The notes: generated from the sequence alone by a model not told the origin. Shown: positions 16,809 through 26,091, counted from the stretch's first letter. The stretch is DNA of 64,000 nucleotides from Rhizobium sp. AC27/96 (GCF_001692325.1 NZ_LXKN01000046.1:248001-312000), one strand, 5' to 3'. A program made the numbers and translations.

Positions 16809-17849
16809 TTATTCTTCAACGTCCCAATGCAACGGGAACATCGGGTCAAATACGGTGACCGGGCCGGCCCCGGTCTCGATCTTCGCCGGGAATGTCACGG
16901 CATCCGGACGGCGCACCAAGGTGATGCTGTCCTCGTTAACAGGCAGGCCGTACCATGTCGGGCCATTCAGCGATGCGAAGGCTTCCAGCCTGTCCAATGC
17001 GCCCTCTTGCTCGAAAACATGCGCGAGGCAGCTCATCGTATTGATCGACGTATAGATGCCGGCGCAGCCGCAGGCGCATTCCTTCAGCGGATCGACATGC
17101 GGCGCCGAATCCGTGCCGAGGAAGAACCTGCTGTCGCCGCTTGTGGCGGCTGCCCGCAGCGCCAGGCGATGGCTTTCGCGCTTGGCAACCGGCAGGCAGT
17201 AATAATGCGGCCGGATGCCGCCGACGAGGATGGCGTTACGGTTGATGATCAGATGATGCGTCGTAATCGAGCCGGCGAGATTGGCCTTGGCCGATTTGAT
17301 GTAGTTGACGCCATCCGATGTCGTCACATGCTCCATCGTCACCTTCAGCTCCGGCAAGCGCTGGCGCAACGGATCAAGGACGGTCTCGATGAAGACCGCC
17401 TCGCGGTCGAAAATATCCACCTCGGGCGTCGTCACCTCGCCATGCACGCAGAGCGGCAGGCCGATCTTCGCCATACGCTCCAGCGCCGGCATGGCGTTAT
17501 CGAGATTGCGCACGCCGCCATGGGAGTTCGTCGTCGCACCGGCGGGATAAAGCTTGACCGCGGTGATGAGGCCGCCCTTCTTTCCCTCATCAACATCGTC
17601 CGGGCTGGTATGCTCGGTGAGATAGAGCGTCATCAGCGGCTGGAAGCGGTCGCCAGCCGGCAGCGCCTTCAGGATACGCTCGCGATAGGCAGCCGCATCG
17701 GCGGTGGTCACGACCGGCGGCACCAGATTGGGCATGATGATGGCGCGGGCAAAATGCCTCGAGGTATCGCCGATCACGCCTTCCATCATCGCCCCATCCC
17801 GCAAATGCAGATGCCAGTCATCGGGACGGCGGATGGTGAGCTTTTGCAT
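16809..17849 (-). CDS. pyrC: Dihydroorotase (class II, E. coli PyrC type)
   Basis: Third enzyme of pyrimidine synthesis: zinc-dependent cyclisation of carbamoyl-aspartate to dihydroorotate. It has 346 residues, as E. coli PyrC (348). Metal and substrate motifs are RRPDDWHLHLRDG near the N-terminus, VKLYPAGATTNS with the bridging Lys, CVHGEV, TMEHVTT, and GTDSAPH with the catalytic Asp. The start at 17849 aligns with family N-termini and follows AGAGGT; an in-frame ATG at 17876 with GGAAGAG upstream is also possible. It is on the same strand as pyrE but separated from it. Confidence 0.92.
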   Translation of the reverse strand: MQKLTIRRPDDWHLHLRDGAMMEGVIGDTSRHFARAIIMPNLVPPVVTTADAAAYRERILKALPAGDRFQPLMTLYLTEHTSPDDVDEGKKGGLITAVKLYPAGATTNSHGGVRNLDNAMPALERMAKIGLPLCVHGEVTTPEVDIFDREAVFIETVLDPLRQRLPELKVTMEHVTTSDGVNYIKSAKANLAGSITTHHLIINRNAILVGGIRPHYYCLPVAKRESHRLALRAAATSGDSRFFLGTDSAPHVDPLKECACGCAGIYTSINTMSCLAHVFEQEGALDRLEAFASLNGPTWYGLPVNEDSITLVRRPDAVTFPAKIETGAGPVTVFDPMFPLHWDVEE

Positions 17850-17993
17850 GGGCGCGACCTCTGGAAATGTGAGCATGATCTCTTCCGAAAACCGCTTCAC
17901 ACTTTTCGGGATCACGCTTTGTGCTGTCGCGCTTCGATAGCACCAACCGCCACCGCAAAACAATCCGCGACGGCGGTTAAATGATCGTAAGAT

Positions 17994-18626
17994 TCAATCC
18001 TGCACGATGTCGATGGTGATATCGGCCGGGCGACGGCTTTCGAGGATACGCCGGCCGTTCGGCAGATCGTTGCCGTAGACCTTGGCGCTGGCCTCCTCGT
18101 CGTCGAGATTATAGCCCCTCCAGCGCGCCCAGAGCCGCTCCTCGAGCACCTCGATCGGCGGCGCAAGCATGATCGAATAGTCGAACATGCCCTCCAGCTC
18201 CGCCCATTTTCCTTCGCTGAACAGCAGGTAATTTCCCTCGACCACGATGAAGCGATGATCGGGCGAAACGACGCGGGCGGATGCAATGGCAAGCTCGCGC
18301 GAGCGATCAAAGACCGGCACGAGCACTTCCTGATCGGCAGCCCGTACGGCCCTGACAATATCGAGGAAAGCGCGCACGTCGAAACTCTCCGGCACGCCCT
18401 TTCGTTTCAGAAGGCCCTTTTCGATGAGGACGGCGTTATCCATGTGGAAGCCGTCCATCGGCAGCACCTCGGCGCTTTCGCCCTTGGCCTTGAGCGCCTT
18501 GACGACATTGTCGGCCAGTGTCGATTTGCCGGCGCCGGGCGGGCCGGCAATCGCCACCAGGATCCTCTTTGCGTTGCCGGCGCGCGCAACGATTTCGCCG
18601 GCAACATCCTCAAGCGCAACAGTCAT
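17994..18626 (-). CDS. frcK: FrcK, kinase-like P-loop protein of the fructose transport operon
   Basis: A 210-residue P-loop protein of the uridine kinase/pantothenate kinase-like group: Walker A AGPPGAGKST (about 27-36), LPMDGFHMDN (about 55-64) and FIVVEGNYLLF (about 124-134). In Sinorhizobium meliloti the fourth gene of frcBCAK encodes such a kinase-like protein; its substrate has not been settled to my knowledge. Here it overlaps frcA by four bases, so it is translationally coupled to the ATPase. A sugar or sugar-derivative kinase acting on imported substrate is plausible, but it is not of the PfkB or ROK type. Confidence 0.85.
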   Translation of the reverse strand: MTVALEDVAGEIVARAGNAKRILVAIAGPPGAGKSTLADNVVKALKAKGESAEVLPMDGFHMDNAVLIEKGLLKRKGVPESFDVRAFLDIVRAVRAADQEVLVPVFDRSRELAIASARVVSPDHRFIVVEGNYLLFSEGKWAELEGMFDYSIMLAPPIEVLEERLWARWRGYNLDDEEASAKVYGNDLPNGRRILESRRPADITIDIVQD

Positions 18627-19411
18627 GCGGCAACAGTCTCCACTGGGGGAGCCTTGGCGCCGGTCATGAAGGCGACGGCATCGGACATGGTGTATTCCTT
18701 GGGATCGATGACGGTCAGGCGTCGCCCAAGGCGGTGGATATGGATGCGGTCCGCCACCTCGAAGACGTGAGGCATATTGTGCGAAATCAGCACGATCGGC
18801 AAGCCACGGGCGCGGACATCGAGGATGAGTTCGAGGACCTTGCGGCTTTCCTTGACGCCAAGTGCGGCGGTGGGTTCGTCCATGATGACAACCTTCGAGC
18901 CGAAGGCTGCAGCACGTGCCACGGCAACACCCTGGCGCTGGCCGCCCGAGAGCGTTTCCACTGCCTGATTGATGTTCTGGATCGTCATCAGGCCAAGCTC
19001 GGTGAGCTTGTCGCGGGCACGTTTTTCCATCGCCGGGCGGTCGAGCATGCGGAGCACCGAGCCGAGAACACCGGGTTTGCGGATCTCGCGACCGAGGAAC
19101 ATGTTGTCGGCGATCGACAGCGCCGGCGACAGGGCGAGGTTCTGATAGACGGTCTCGATGCCGGCCTCACGCGCTTCCATCGGTGAGCGGAACTGAACGG
19201 TTTTCCCATCCAGCTTGATCTCGCCTTCATCTGGGATGACTGCGCCGGAGATCGCCTTGATCAGCGAGGATTTACCGGCGCCGTTATCGCCGATCACGGC
19301 AAGAATCTCGCCGGGATAGAGATCGAAATCGGCATGGTCGAGCGCGGTGACACGTCCATAACGCTTGACGAGGCCGCGGGCGGTGAGAATGGGTTCGCCT
19401 GTCGGGGTCAT
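18623..19411 (-). CDS. frcA: Fructose ABC transporter ATP-binding protein
   Basis: ATPase of 262 residues, the single-domain size of FrcA, whereas RbsA/AraG-type CUT2 ATPases are double. Walker A is GDNGAGKSS, the signature ETLSGGQRQGVAVARA and Walker B KVVIMDEPTAALG, then LISHNMPHVFE. The start at 19411 (MTPTGEP) follows AAAGGT and overlaps the frcC stop by ATGA; an upstream in-frame extension lies inside frcC and is not used. It energises uptake of fructose, with ribose and mannose also reported for the S. meliloti system. Confidence 0.92.
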   Translation of the reverse strand: MTPTGEPILTARGLVKRYGRVTALDHADFDLYPGEILAVIGDNGAGKSSLIKAISGAVIPDEGEIKLDGKTVQFRSPMEAREAGIETVYQNLALSPALSIADNMFLGREIRKPGVLGSVLRMLDRPAMEKRARDKLTELGLMTIQNINQAVETLSGGQRQGVAVARAAAFGSKVVIMDEPTAALGVKESRKVLELILDVRARGLPIVLISHNMPHVFEVADRIHIHRLGRRLTVIDPKEYTMSDAVAFMTGAKAPPVETVAA

Positions 19412-20472
19412 GCCGATACCTTTCTGATCCACTGATCGATCGCGACGGCGCCGATGATGAGAACGCCGGTCAGGAGCACCTTCCATTGCGGATCGGCGCC
19501 GAGCATGTTGAGGCCCATGGAAACGACGCCGACGATCATGGCGCCGAACAAGCTGCCGAGGATCGAGCCACGGCCACCGAAGAGCGAGATGCCACCGATC
19601 ACGGTCGCGGTAATGGCCTGAAGATTAAAATCGGTCTCGGCCGAAGAGGGTGAGACAGAGCCATTGCGGCCAATGGACACCCAGGCGGCGAAGGCGGCGA
19701 TCAGCCCCGAAACGCCGTAGACAGCAAGAAGCACCTTCTTGGTCTGGATACCGGCAAGTTTCGCTGCTTCCGGATCGTCGCCAACCGCGTAAACGTGGCG
19801 GCCCCACGCGGTATGATTGAGCACGTACCAGAGGCCAACGACCAGCAGCGCCATGGCGATGACACCGAGCGTCAGCACAGCGCCGCCAACCCGGAAGCTG
19901 GCGGCAAAAAGATGCAGCAACGGCGCCTGTTGGTCGACGTCGGTGTCGCGAATGGTGTTATTGCTTGAATAGATGTAATTGATCGCCGCAACGATCTTCC
20001 AGGTGCCGAGCGTCACGATGAACGGCGGCAACTTCATGTTGGCAACGAGGAAACCGTTGAGCAAACCGCAGAGGCCACCCGCAATAAAACCGGCGATAAT
20101 GGCAATCGGCGCCGGTAGGCCGTAAGTGACGGCGAAATTGCCCATAACGACCGAGGCGATCACCATTATCACGCCGATCGACAGATCGATGCCGGCGGTC
20201 AGGATGACGAGCGTCTGCGCCGAAGCGAGAATGCCGACGATGGCGATCTGCTGCAGGATCAATGTCAGCGTGTAGGCAGAAAAGAACTTCCCGCCTATGG
20301 CGATGCCAAAGGCGGCGATTGCCAGCACCAGCACGATCAGCGGCACTGCTGCCTGGGTCGAGTGCAGGAAATGCTGTATGCGCTTGAGAAGAGAGGCATT
20401 CTGGTGATCGAACGAGGCGACATTCTTGTCGCTGCCGTCGAGAACCTCTTCGAATTCTTGTGCTCCGGACAT
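19408..20472 (-). CDS. frcC: Fructose ABC transporter permease
   Basis: Membrane permease of the CUT2/RbsC family, 354 residues with about eight to nine membrane segments from residue 40 on. The family hallmark ILTAGIDLSIGVIM is present (about 110-123), as is the cytoplasmic GGISLFGGRGSILGSL. The N-terminal 37 residues are polar and cytoplasmic. The start has GGAGGAAT seven bases upstream. It overlaps frcA by four bases. The 171 bases separating it from frcB contain a strong stem-loop. Confidence 0.92.
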   Translation of the reverse strand: MSGAQEFEEVLDGSDKNVASFDHQNASLLKRIQHFLHSTQAAVPLIVLVLAIAAFGIAIGGKFFSAYTLTLILQQIAIVGILASAQTLVILTAGIDLSIGVIMVIASVVMGNFAVTYGLPAPIAIIAGFIAGGLCGLLNGFLVANMKLPPFIVTLGTWKIVAAINYIYSSNNTIRDTDVDQQAPLLHLFAASFRVGGAVLTLGVIAMALLVVGLWYVLNHTAWGRHVYAVGDDPEAAKLAGIQTKKVLLAVYGVSGLIAAFAAWVSIGRNGSVSPSSAETDFNLQAITATVIGGISLFGGRGSILGSLFGAMIVGVVSMGLNMLGADPQWKVLLTGVLIIGAVAIDQWIRKVSA

Positions 20473-20581
20473 AATATTCCTCCGCCACCGCGCCGGACGC
20501 GCGGGAACCGCCGGCTGTTGGAGCCGGCCAGCATGAAAGCCCGACCGACATGACTGTTGCTATGTCTGCTCCCTGTGGGAA

Positions 20582-20612
20582 GAGCCGCGCCAGCAGGCGC
20601 ATGACGCGGCTC
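20582..20612 (-). other. Intercistronic stem-loop between frcB and frcC
   Basis: A perfect 8-bp arm pair (20582-20589 with 20605-20612) encloses a further small hairpin (GCGCC-AGCA-GGCGC, 20587-20600) that competes with the main stem. There is no T-run. It lies about 30-60 bases after the frcB stop, a position that would protect frcB mRNA or reduce read-through into frcC. Confidence 0.5.
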
Positions 20613-20643
20613 CCGAAGGGATCATATCACATTCGTGAAGGGC

Positions 20644-21669
20644 TTAGCCCCAGCACTTCCCGAGACCTTCCTTGGTGTCGATGGACTTGACGCCGGAAAC
20701 CGGCTTGTCCGTCACCAGGGAAACGCCGGTGTCGAAGAAGGACTTGCCTTCGGTCGGCTTCGGCTTTTCACCGTTATCGGCGAACTTCTTGATCGCCTCG
20801 ACGCCGAGCGACGCCATCATCAGCGGATACTGCTGCGCAGTCGCGCCGATGACGCCTTCCTTGACCGACTTGACGCCCGGGCAACCGCCGTCGATGGAGA
20901 CGATCAACACCTGCTTTTCGAGGCCGACAGCCTTCAGGGCCTGATAGGCGCCGACTGCGGCCGGTTCGTTGATCGTGTGGATGACGTTGATGCTGGAGTC
21001 CTTCTGGAGAAGGTTTTCCATGGCCTTGCGGCCGCCTTCTTCGTTGCCGTTGGTCACGTCATGGCCAACGATGCGCGGATCGGTTTCATCGCCAATCTTG
21101 TTCGGGTCCTTCGGGTCGATGCCGAAGCCGATCATGAAGCCCTGGTCGCGCAGAACGTCGACGGACGGCTGCGACGGCGTCAGATCGAGGAAGCCGACCT
21201 TGGCGTCCTTCACCTTGTCACCCAGGGTTTCCTTTGCCCACTGGCCAACGAGCTTGCCGGCGAGCAGGTTGTCGGTTGCGAAGGTGGCATCGGCGGAATC
21301 GGCCGGCTCAAGCGGCGTGTCGAGTGCGATGACGAGCAGGCCGGCGTCGCGGGCCTTCTTGACCGAGGGAACGATGCCCTTCGTGTCGGAAGCGGCGATC
21401 AGAATGCCCTTCGCGCCATCGGCGATGCAGCTTTCGATCGCGGCGACCTGGCTTTCGCTGTCACCATCGATCTTGCCGGCATAGGACTTCAGCGTCACGC
21501 CGAGTTCCTTGGCCTTGGCGGTGGCACCTTCCTTCATCTTGACGAAGAAGGGGTTGGTATCGGTTTTGGTAATGAGGCAGGCGGAGACGCCTGCGGCCTT
21601 GGCCGGCGCGGCGAAGGCAACGCCCAGTGCCAGAGCAGCAACAGCTGCGGAAATAACAGATTTCTTCAT
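20644..21669 (-). CDS. frcB: Fructose ABC transporter, substrate-binding protein
   Basis: Periplasmic sugar-binding protein of the RbsB/FrcB group (Peripla_BP_4), 341 residues. Residues 1-25 are a signal peptide (SVISAAVAALALGVAFAAPA). The mature start AAGVSACLITKTDTNPFFVKM is typical, as are EGVIGATAQQYP and the C-terminal GVKSIDTKEG. The ribosome-binding site GGGAGG lies upstream of 21669. It is the first gene of frcBCAK. The region upstream is shared with the divergent regulator frcR and includes an A+T-rich inverted repeat. Confidence 0.93.
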   Translation of the reverse strand: MKKSVISAAVAALALGVAFAAPAKAAGVSACLITKTDTNPFFVKMKEGATAKAKELGVTLKSYAGKIDGDSESQVAAIESCIADGAKGILIAASDTKGIVPSVKKARDAGLLVIALDTPLEPADSADATFATDNLLAGKLVGQWAKETLGDKVKDAKVGFLDLTPSQPSVDVLRDQGFMIGFGIDPKDPNKIGDETDPRIVGHDVTNGNEEGGRKAMENLLQKDSSINVIHTINEPAAVGAYQALKAVGLEKQVLIVSIDGGCPGVKSVKEGVIGATAQQYPLMMASLGVEAIKKFADNGEKPKPTEGKSFFDTGVSLVTDKPVSGVKSIDTKEGLGKCWG

Positions 21670-21841
21670 TCAATCCTCCCGATGTTTAAAAAGCCGGACC
21701 ACCCGGCAGCCCCGGGCCCGAACCCGGCTTAAAGATGCGCCATGCCTGTCAGATTAGTTCCGAAAGACCTCCTCCCAGGTCATATGCGCGTCCTCGACGG
21801 TCCATATCTGAGCCTAAAGATTTCCGTCTGTCAATAAATAA

Positions 21842-21865
21842 ATCCGATTGAATTATTAATTGGAT
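21842..21865. promoter_or_regulatory. Candidate operator in the frcB-frcR divergent region
   Basis: An inverted repeat ATCCGATT-N8-AATTGGAT (one mismatch between arms) is set in A+T-rich DNA, about 50 bases before frcR and 170 before frcB. ROK-type regulators often bind such sites. Its role is inferred from position. Confidence 0.4.
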
Positions 21866-21916
21866 ATGGCATTCTGGTAGAAAATAGGGCATGGCCATGG
21901 TGGAAGGAGCAGGCCC

Positions 21917-23164
21917 ATGTCTCTCGTGCATGACCCGGAGGATACACCCACAACACCAGCGATTCTCGACCCCAGCGGGGGCGCGAACCAGATTGGTGTG
22001 CGCGCGCACAATGAGCGGCTAGTGCTGTCGCTCGTGCGTCGGCACGGGGCGCTGTCAAAAGCCGATATCGCCCGGCGTAGCGGCCTTTCGGCACAGACCG
22101 TTTCCGTCATCATGCGGGAATTGGAAAAGGACGGGCTGCTGTCCCGCGATGCACCGGTTCGCGGCCGCGTCGGGCAGCCATCCATCCCCATGCGGCTCAA
22201 CCCCGATGCCGTGCTTTCCTTCGGCGTCAAGATCGGCCGGCGCAGCGCCGATCTGGTGCTGATGGATTTCGTCGGCGGCATCAGGATGCAGCTTCACAGG
22301 ATCTATCCCTATCCGTTGCCGCAGGACATCATCGCTTTCATAACCACGGGCATTCAGGAACTTGAGGGGCGCCTCAGCAGCGAAGAGCGCCGCAAGCTTG
22401 TCGGCATCGGGGTCGCAGCACCGTTCGAATTGTGGAACTGGGCGGAGCAGGTGGGCGCGCCGCCGGGAGCGATGGATGTGTGGCGCGGCTTCAACCTGCA
22501 GGCAGAGATCGCAGCGCGCGTCACCTATCCCGTCTTCCTGCAGAACGACGCCACCAGTGCCTGCGGCGCCGAACTCGTCTTCGGTGTCGGCGCGCATTAT
22601 CCGGATTTCGTCTATTTCTTCATCGGCTCCTTCCTCGGCGGCGGCATCGTTCTCAATTCCTCGATCTTCGTCGGCCGCACCGGCACAGCCGGCGCGCTCG
22701 GCCCCCTGCCCGTGCGCGGCCGCAACGGCGAGAACCGCCAGCTTCTGGAAATCGCCTCGATCTTCGTGCTCGAGAACCTGTTGAGGGATCACGGCTTCGA
22801 CCCGCGCCCGCTCTGGTACTCGGCCGACAACTGGATCGATTTCGGCGAGCCGCTGGAAATCTGGATCCAGGATACGGCCAAGGCGCTGGCACAGGCGATT
22901 GTCGCCTCCGCCTCGGTGATCGATTTCAGCGCCGCCGTCATCGATGGCGGCTTTCCCGACTGGGTGCGGGAACGCGTGGTGCGCGCAACCATCAAGGCGG
23001 CTTCGGAGCTCGACCTGCAGGGCGTCGTCATGCCAGAGATCATGGAAGGCGCCGTGGGGCCGCAGGCACGCGCCATCGGCGGCGCCAGCCTGCCGATCTT
23101 CGCGCGCTACCTCATCGACCAAAACGTCCTCTTCAAGGAGATAGAGCATGCTGAAGGGCATTGA
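21917..23164 (+). CDS. frcR: ROK-family regulator of the fructose transporter
   Basis: Transcriptional repressor of 415 residues with an N-terminal winged HTH (about 34-85: VLSLVRRHGALSKADIARRSGLSAQTVSV) and a ROK domain. The ROK sugar-kinase part appears degenerate: GIGVAAPFE and QNDATSACGAELVFG are present, but no clear ATP motif is seen. It is divergent from frcBCAK, as described for frcR in S. meliloti, and likely senses sugar. ATG 21917 has GGAAGGAG upstream. Its end overlaps the next gene by 17 bases. Confidence 0.88.
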   Translation: MSLVHDPEDTPTTPAILDPSGGANQIGVRAHNERLVLSLVRRHGALSKADIARRSGLSAQTVSVIMRELEKDGLLSRDAPVRGRVGQPSIPMRLNPDAVLSFGVKIGRRSADLVLMDFVGGIRMQLHRIYPYPLPQDIIAFITTGIQELEGRLSSEERRKLVGIGVAAPFELWNWAEQVGAPPGAMDVWRGFNLQAEIAARVTYPVFLQNDATSACGAELVFGVGAHYPDFVYFFIGSFLGGGIVLNSSIFVGRTGTAGALGPLPVRGRNGENRQLLEIASIFVLENLLRDHGFDPRPLWYSADNWIDFGEPLEIWIQDTAKALAQAIVASASVIDFSAAVIDGGFPDWVRERVVRATIKAASELDLQGVVMPEIMEGAVGPQARAIGGASLPIFARYLIDQNVLFKEIEHAEGH

Positions 23165-23582
23165 CCCGCTGTTAAGCCCGGAACTGTTGGCGACCTTGCG
23201 CGCCATGGGCCACGGCGACGAAATCGCCCTCGTCGACGGCAATTATCCGGGTCTCGAACATGGGCGCCGCCTCATCCGTCTCGACGGCCATGGCGTCGTC
23301 CGCGTGCTCGACGCCGTGCTCAGCGTGCTGCCGATCGACGATTTCGTGCCGCAGGCGATCTTCCGCGCGACCGTGCGCCAGGATCGCGATGCGGTCGATC
23401 CGGTTCATGCCGAGATGATCGAGTGCTGCGCCCGGCATGTGCCCGAGATCAAGGTCGTGCCGCTGCTGCCGGCGGAGTTTTACGACCGGGTGAAGCAGGC
23501 GCACGCGCTGATACAGACCAGCGAACCCCGGCTCTATGGGAATATTATTTTGCGCAAAGGCGTGATCTATCCGAAGGGATAG
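23148..23582 (+). CDS. RbsD/FucU-type sugar mutarotase
   Basis: A 144-residue protein of the RbsD/FucU family, which interconverts ring forms or anomers of ribose or fucose. The N-terminal motif GHGDEIALVDGNYPG (21-35) carries the catalytic His22 and Asp30; the C-terminal YGNIILRKGVIYP matches the active-site Tyr region. An AAGGAG lies within the end of frcR and the genes overlap by 17 bases, so they are co-translated. Context links it to sugars entering through Frc. Which of the RbsD and FucU activities it has is uncertain. Confidence 0.82.
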   Translation: MLKGIDPLLSPELLATLRAMGHGDEIALVDGNYPGLEHGRRLIRLDGHGVVRVLDAVLSVLPIDDFVPQAIFRATVRQDRDAVDPVHAEMIECCARHVPEIKVVPLLPAEFYDRVKQAHALIQTSEPRLYGNIILRKGVIYPKG

Positions 23583-23585
23583 ACT

Positions 23586-24623
23586 CTAGATTTCCCCCGC
23601 CGAAGGTCCCCAGACATCCGTCATCGCGAAGCCATCCGCCATCGGATCGAAGGGATCGAGCGCCACCTGGCTCAAGCCGAAGGTGAAGCCACGGCCTGTT
23701 ATCGTGGGGATGATTGCCGTCTTGCCGGCGACTTCGGTCTCTGCCTGCAGGCCCACCTCGAACTCCGAGCCGATGATCGAGCGAGATTTGAAGACATCGC
23801 CGACCTTGGCCTTGCCGCGCGCATGCAGCGTTGCCAGATTGGCGGAATTGCCAGTGCCGCAGGGCGAGCGATCGGCGCGACCGGGCCACATGGTCGTGCA
23901 GGTGCGGATGGCACCGTCCGCATCGATATCGCGGAACATGACATAGGCAACGCCCGATATCGCCGGGATTTCCGGATGGACGACCGACTTTGTGCGATTG
24001 ATCGCCTCCTTGAGAACCATGCCGGCCTGCACGAGGGCGGCCGCATTGGCCTTCTCGATAGTCAGGCCGATCTGGCCGACATCGACGAGCCCATAAAAAA
24101 TACCGCCGTAGCAAAGATCGAGCTTGATCTTGCCCCATTGCGGCGTGTCGATCTCGACATCCAGCTCATGCACGAAGGAAGGCACCATGGTCAGCCGCAC
24201 CTTCTCGCAGCGACCATCACGGCAGGTCGCCGTCGCCCGCACGAGGCCAGCCGCCGTCTCGAGCGTGACAACCGTTTCCGGCTCCTTCATCTCGACAATG
24301 CCGGATTCGAGCAGCGCCGTCGTCACGCAAATCGAATTGGAGCCGGAGCTGGCATGCGCCTGATCCGGCTGCAGGATAATGAAGGCGGCATCGGCATCCG
24401 GATGTTTGGCCGGCAGCAGCAGGTTGACGGAGCCGATTGGCGCACCGCGCGGCTCCAGCACGAGGAAGCGACGGAGTTCCTGACCCTTGGGATCGGTGTT
24501 CAGCCAGTGCAGTTGCTCGGCAATGCTGTTGCCGGGGATCTTCGGCACGCCGCCAATGGCAACCCGGCCGATTTCACCCTCGCAATGAACATCCAGCAAC
24601 TGGATCGTGCGCTTCCATCTCAT
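23586..24623 (-). CDS. Proline-racemase-family enzyme with Ser/Cys active site
   Basis: A 345-residue member of the proline racemase superfamily (proline racemase, 4-hydroxyproline 2-epimerase, trans-3-hydroxy-L-proline dehydratase). In racemases and epimerases the first catalytic Cys sits in MCGHG; here that segment reads SSGSNSICV, placing Ser93 at the first position. The second site is intact: DRSPCGTGNS, Cys255. Ser/Cys members are a recognised minority and have been reported with hydroxyproline activities, but the substrate cannot be read here. The start follows GGAG by eight bases. It is convergent with the FucU-like gene, four bases apart, and apparently alone on its strand. Confidence 0.8.
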   Translation of the reverse strand: MRWKRTIQLLDVHCEGEIGRVAIGGVPKIPGNSIAEQLHWLNTDPKGQELRRFLVLEPRGAPIGSVNLLLPAKHPDADAAFIILQPDQAHASSGSNSICVTTALLESGIVEMKEPETVVTLETAAGLVRATATCRDGRCEKVRLTMVPSFVHELDVEIDTPQWGKIKLDLCYGGIFYGLVDVGQIGLTIEKANAAALVQAGMVLKEAINRTKSVVHPEIPAISGVAYVMFRDIDADGAIRTCTTMWPGRADRSPCGTGNSANLATLHARGKAKVGDVFKSRSIIGSEFEVGLQAETEVAGKTAIIPTITGRGFTFGLSQVALDPFDPMADGFAMTDVWGPSAGEI

Positions 24624-24786
24624 CTCATCTGCTCCAATCAGACGTGCCGCGTGATGCCGTCATCGATCACCAATAAACCATGCCGCCCAATGGGCGTCAT
24701 CTTCTGATATATCAGATCGCACGAGCTGGCTATTGCGTTTTCAAAACACAAGGAAGACGGCTGTTACTGGTCAGGGCATGAGGCTT

Positions 24787-26091
24787 TTATTGGCCCAATG
24801 CCTCTCCGACATTGCTGCCCGTCGCTTGCACGCTATCGCCGACGGAGCCGAAGGTGTTGCCGGCGGAGGCACCGACGCGGCGCCATTGTTCGCCGTAATT
24901 CTGGCGCGTGCGCGGGTCGAAGATGGCGATCGGCGCGCTGACGGCGGCACCGGCGACGCTGCCGACGGTCTGAGCGGCACCCATGGCAACCGCGCCGACG
25001 GCATCGCCGATACCGACATCGGAATCGGTAATCGTCTGTCCCGCAATCAACCGGGCGCCGATCAGCTTCACCACTTCCGGGCTTTCGGCGAACTTGCCGT
25101 GATTGAGGCCGTCACCGGTCTTGAGCTGGGTGAGATCGAGTACGGTGATTCCCTGCTTTTCCAGCTCGCTGCGATAGGGTTCGGCAGTAGGATCGATCTG
25201 GCCCAGGCGATCGATATTGCCGGAAATGCGCCTGGACAGCGACAGAGCGCGGTCATCGCGCGAGACGAACAGCGTGAAATGCGGCTTGTCCTTGCCTAGC
25301 GCTGCAAACTGCCTGCCGAAGACATCGACATCAAGATCCGGCGACGCCAGGATGACATTCTTGATCTTCGGCGCAACGCGGCCATTGCGGATCGCCATCT
25401 GCCTCAAGGATTCGACGGCAAGCCAGCTGCCCATCGAATGGGCCATGACGGTTATTTCGCCGACTGACGGATCGGCGGCGACGCGGCGCAACAGTTCCTC
25501 CAGCGAATCGCGGGAATAGTTGGTGCTTTCCTTGTCATAGGCATAGTCGAAGATGCTGGCGCGCGACGGCCAGGTGAAGACGATCGGCGCGACGTCGGCA
25601 TGCGAATCATGGACGATCTGCGCGAAGCGATAGACTGCATCCTCGTAGCGGTTGTTGAAACCATGCACGAAGATCAGCACCCGCTTGTTCTTCGGCAGCT
25701 CCGTATGCAGCCAGGCTCGCCCGTCCGCTTCGGTCGCCAGCGGCTTGACCGCCGTCGTCACGAAATTCTTCAGGGGGTTGCCGGGCAAACGGCTCGGCCA
25801 TTGCACCTGGCCGACCTTGCGGTTGGCTTCCGGCGGAATCGAGATGCTGACCGCATCAACCTTCAGCCCAAGGCCGCGCTCGCCCGAGAACAGGATCGCC
25901 GGATCCTTGTCCGGCAAGCGCGTCGTGGCGACCAGCAAGTTGACCTTCGATGTGCCCGGCACATTTTCGCCGATCGGCTGCATGACCCCGATCGGACGGC
26001 CGCAAGCCGCCAGAGAAAGCGTCACGAAGACGGCTGCAGCCCGGAGAAGCATCCCTCTCCATCGGCCCGAACCTGCCATACGCTGCATCAT
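24787..26091 (-). CDS. Lipoprotein alpha/beta hydrolase (DUF900 family)
   Basis: A 434-residue predicted lipoprotein. The signal ends in the lipobox SLAAC with Cys30. The hydrolase core (about 105-330) has LIFVHGFNNRYEDAVYRFAQ (DUF900 start, oxyanion region), nucleophile elbow MAHSMGSW, an Asp in SPDLDVDVF and a His in GLNHGKF. A Gly/Ala-rich region (about 370-434) makes a low-complexity tail. The start at 26091 follows AGAGGT; the frame runs on for more than 100 codons upstream into the sRNA region but without signal-peptide character. It is probably anchored in the envelope; the substrate is unknown. Confidence 0.78.
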   Translation of the reverse strand: MMQRMAGSGRWRGMLLRAAAVFVTLSLAACGRPIGVMQPIGENVPGTSKVNLLVATTRLPDKDPAILFSGERGLGLKVDAVSISIPPEANRKVGQVQWPSRLPGNPLKNFVTTAVKPLATEADGRAWLHTELPKNKRVLIFVHGFNNRYEDAVYRFAQIVHDSHADVAPIVFTWPSRASIFDYAYDKESTNYSRDSLEELLRRVAADPSVGEITVMAHSMGSWLAVESLRQMAIRNGRVAPKIKNVILASPDLDVDVFGRQFAALGKDKPHFTLFVSRDDRALSLSRRISGNIDRLGQIDPTAEPYRSELEKQGITVLDLTQLKTGDGLNHGKFAESPEVVKLIGARLIAGQTITDSDVGIGDAVGAVAMGAAQTVGSVAGAAVSAPIAIFDPRTRQNYGEQWRRVGASAGNTFGSVGDSVQATGSNVGEALGQ

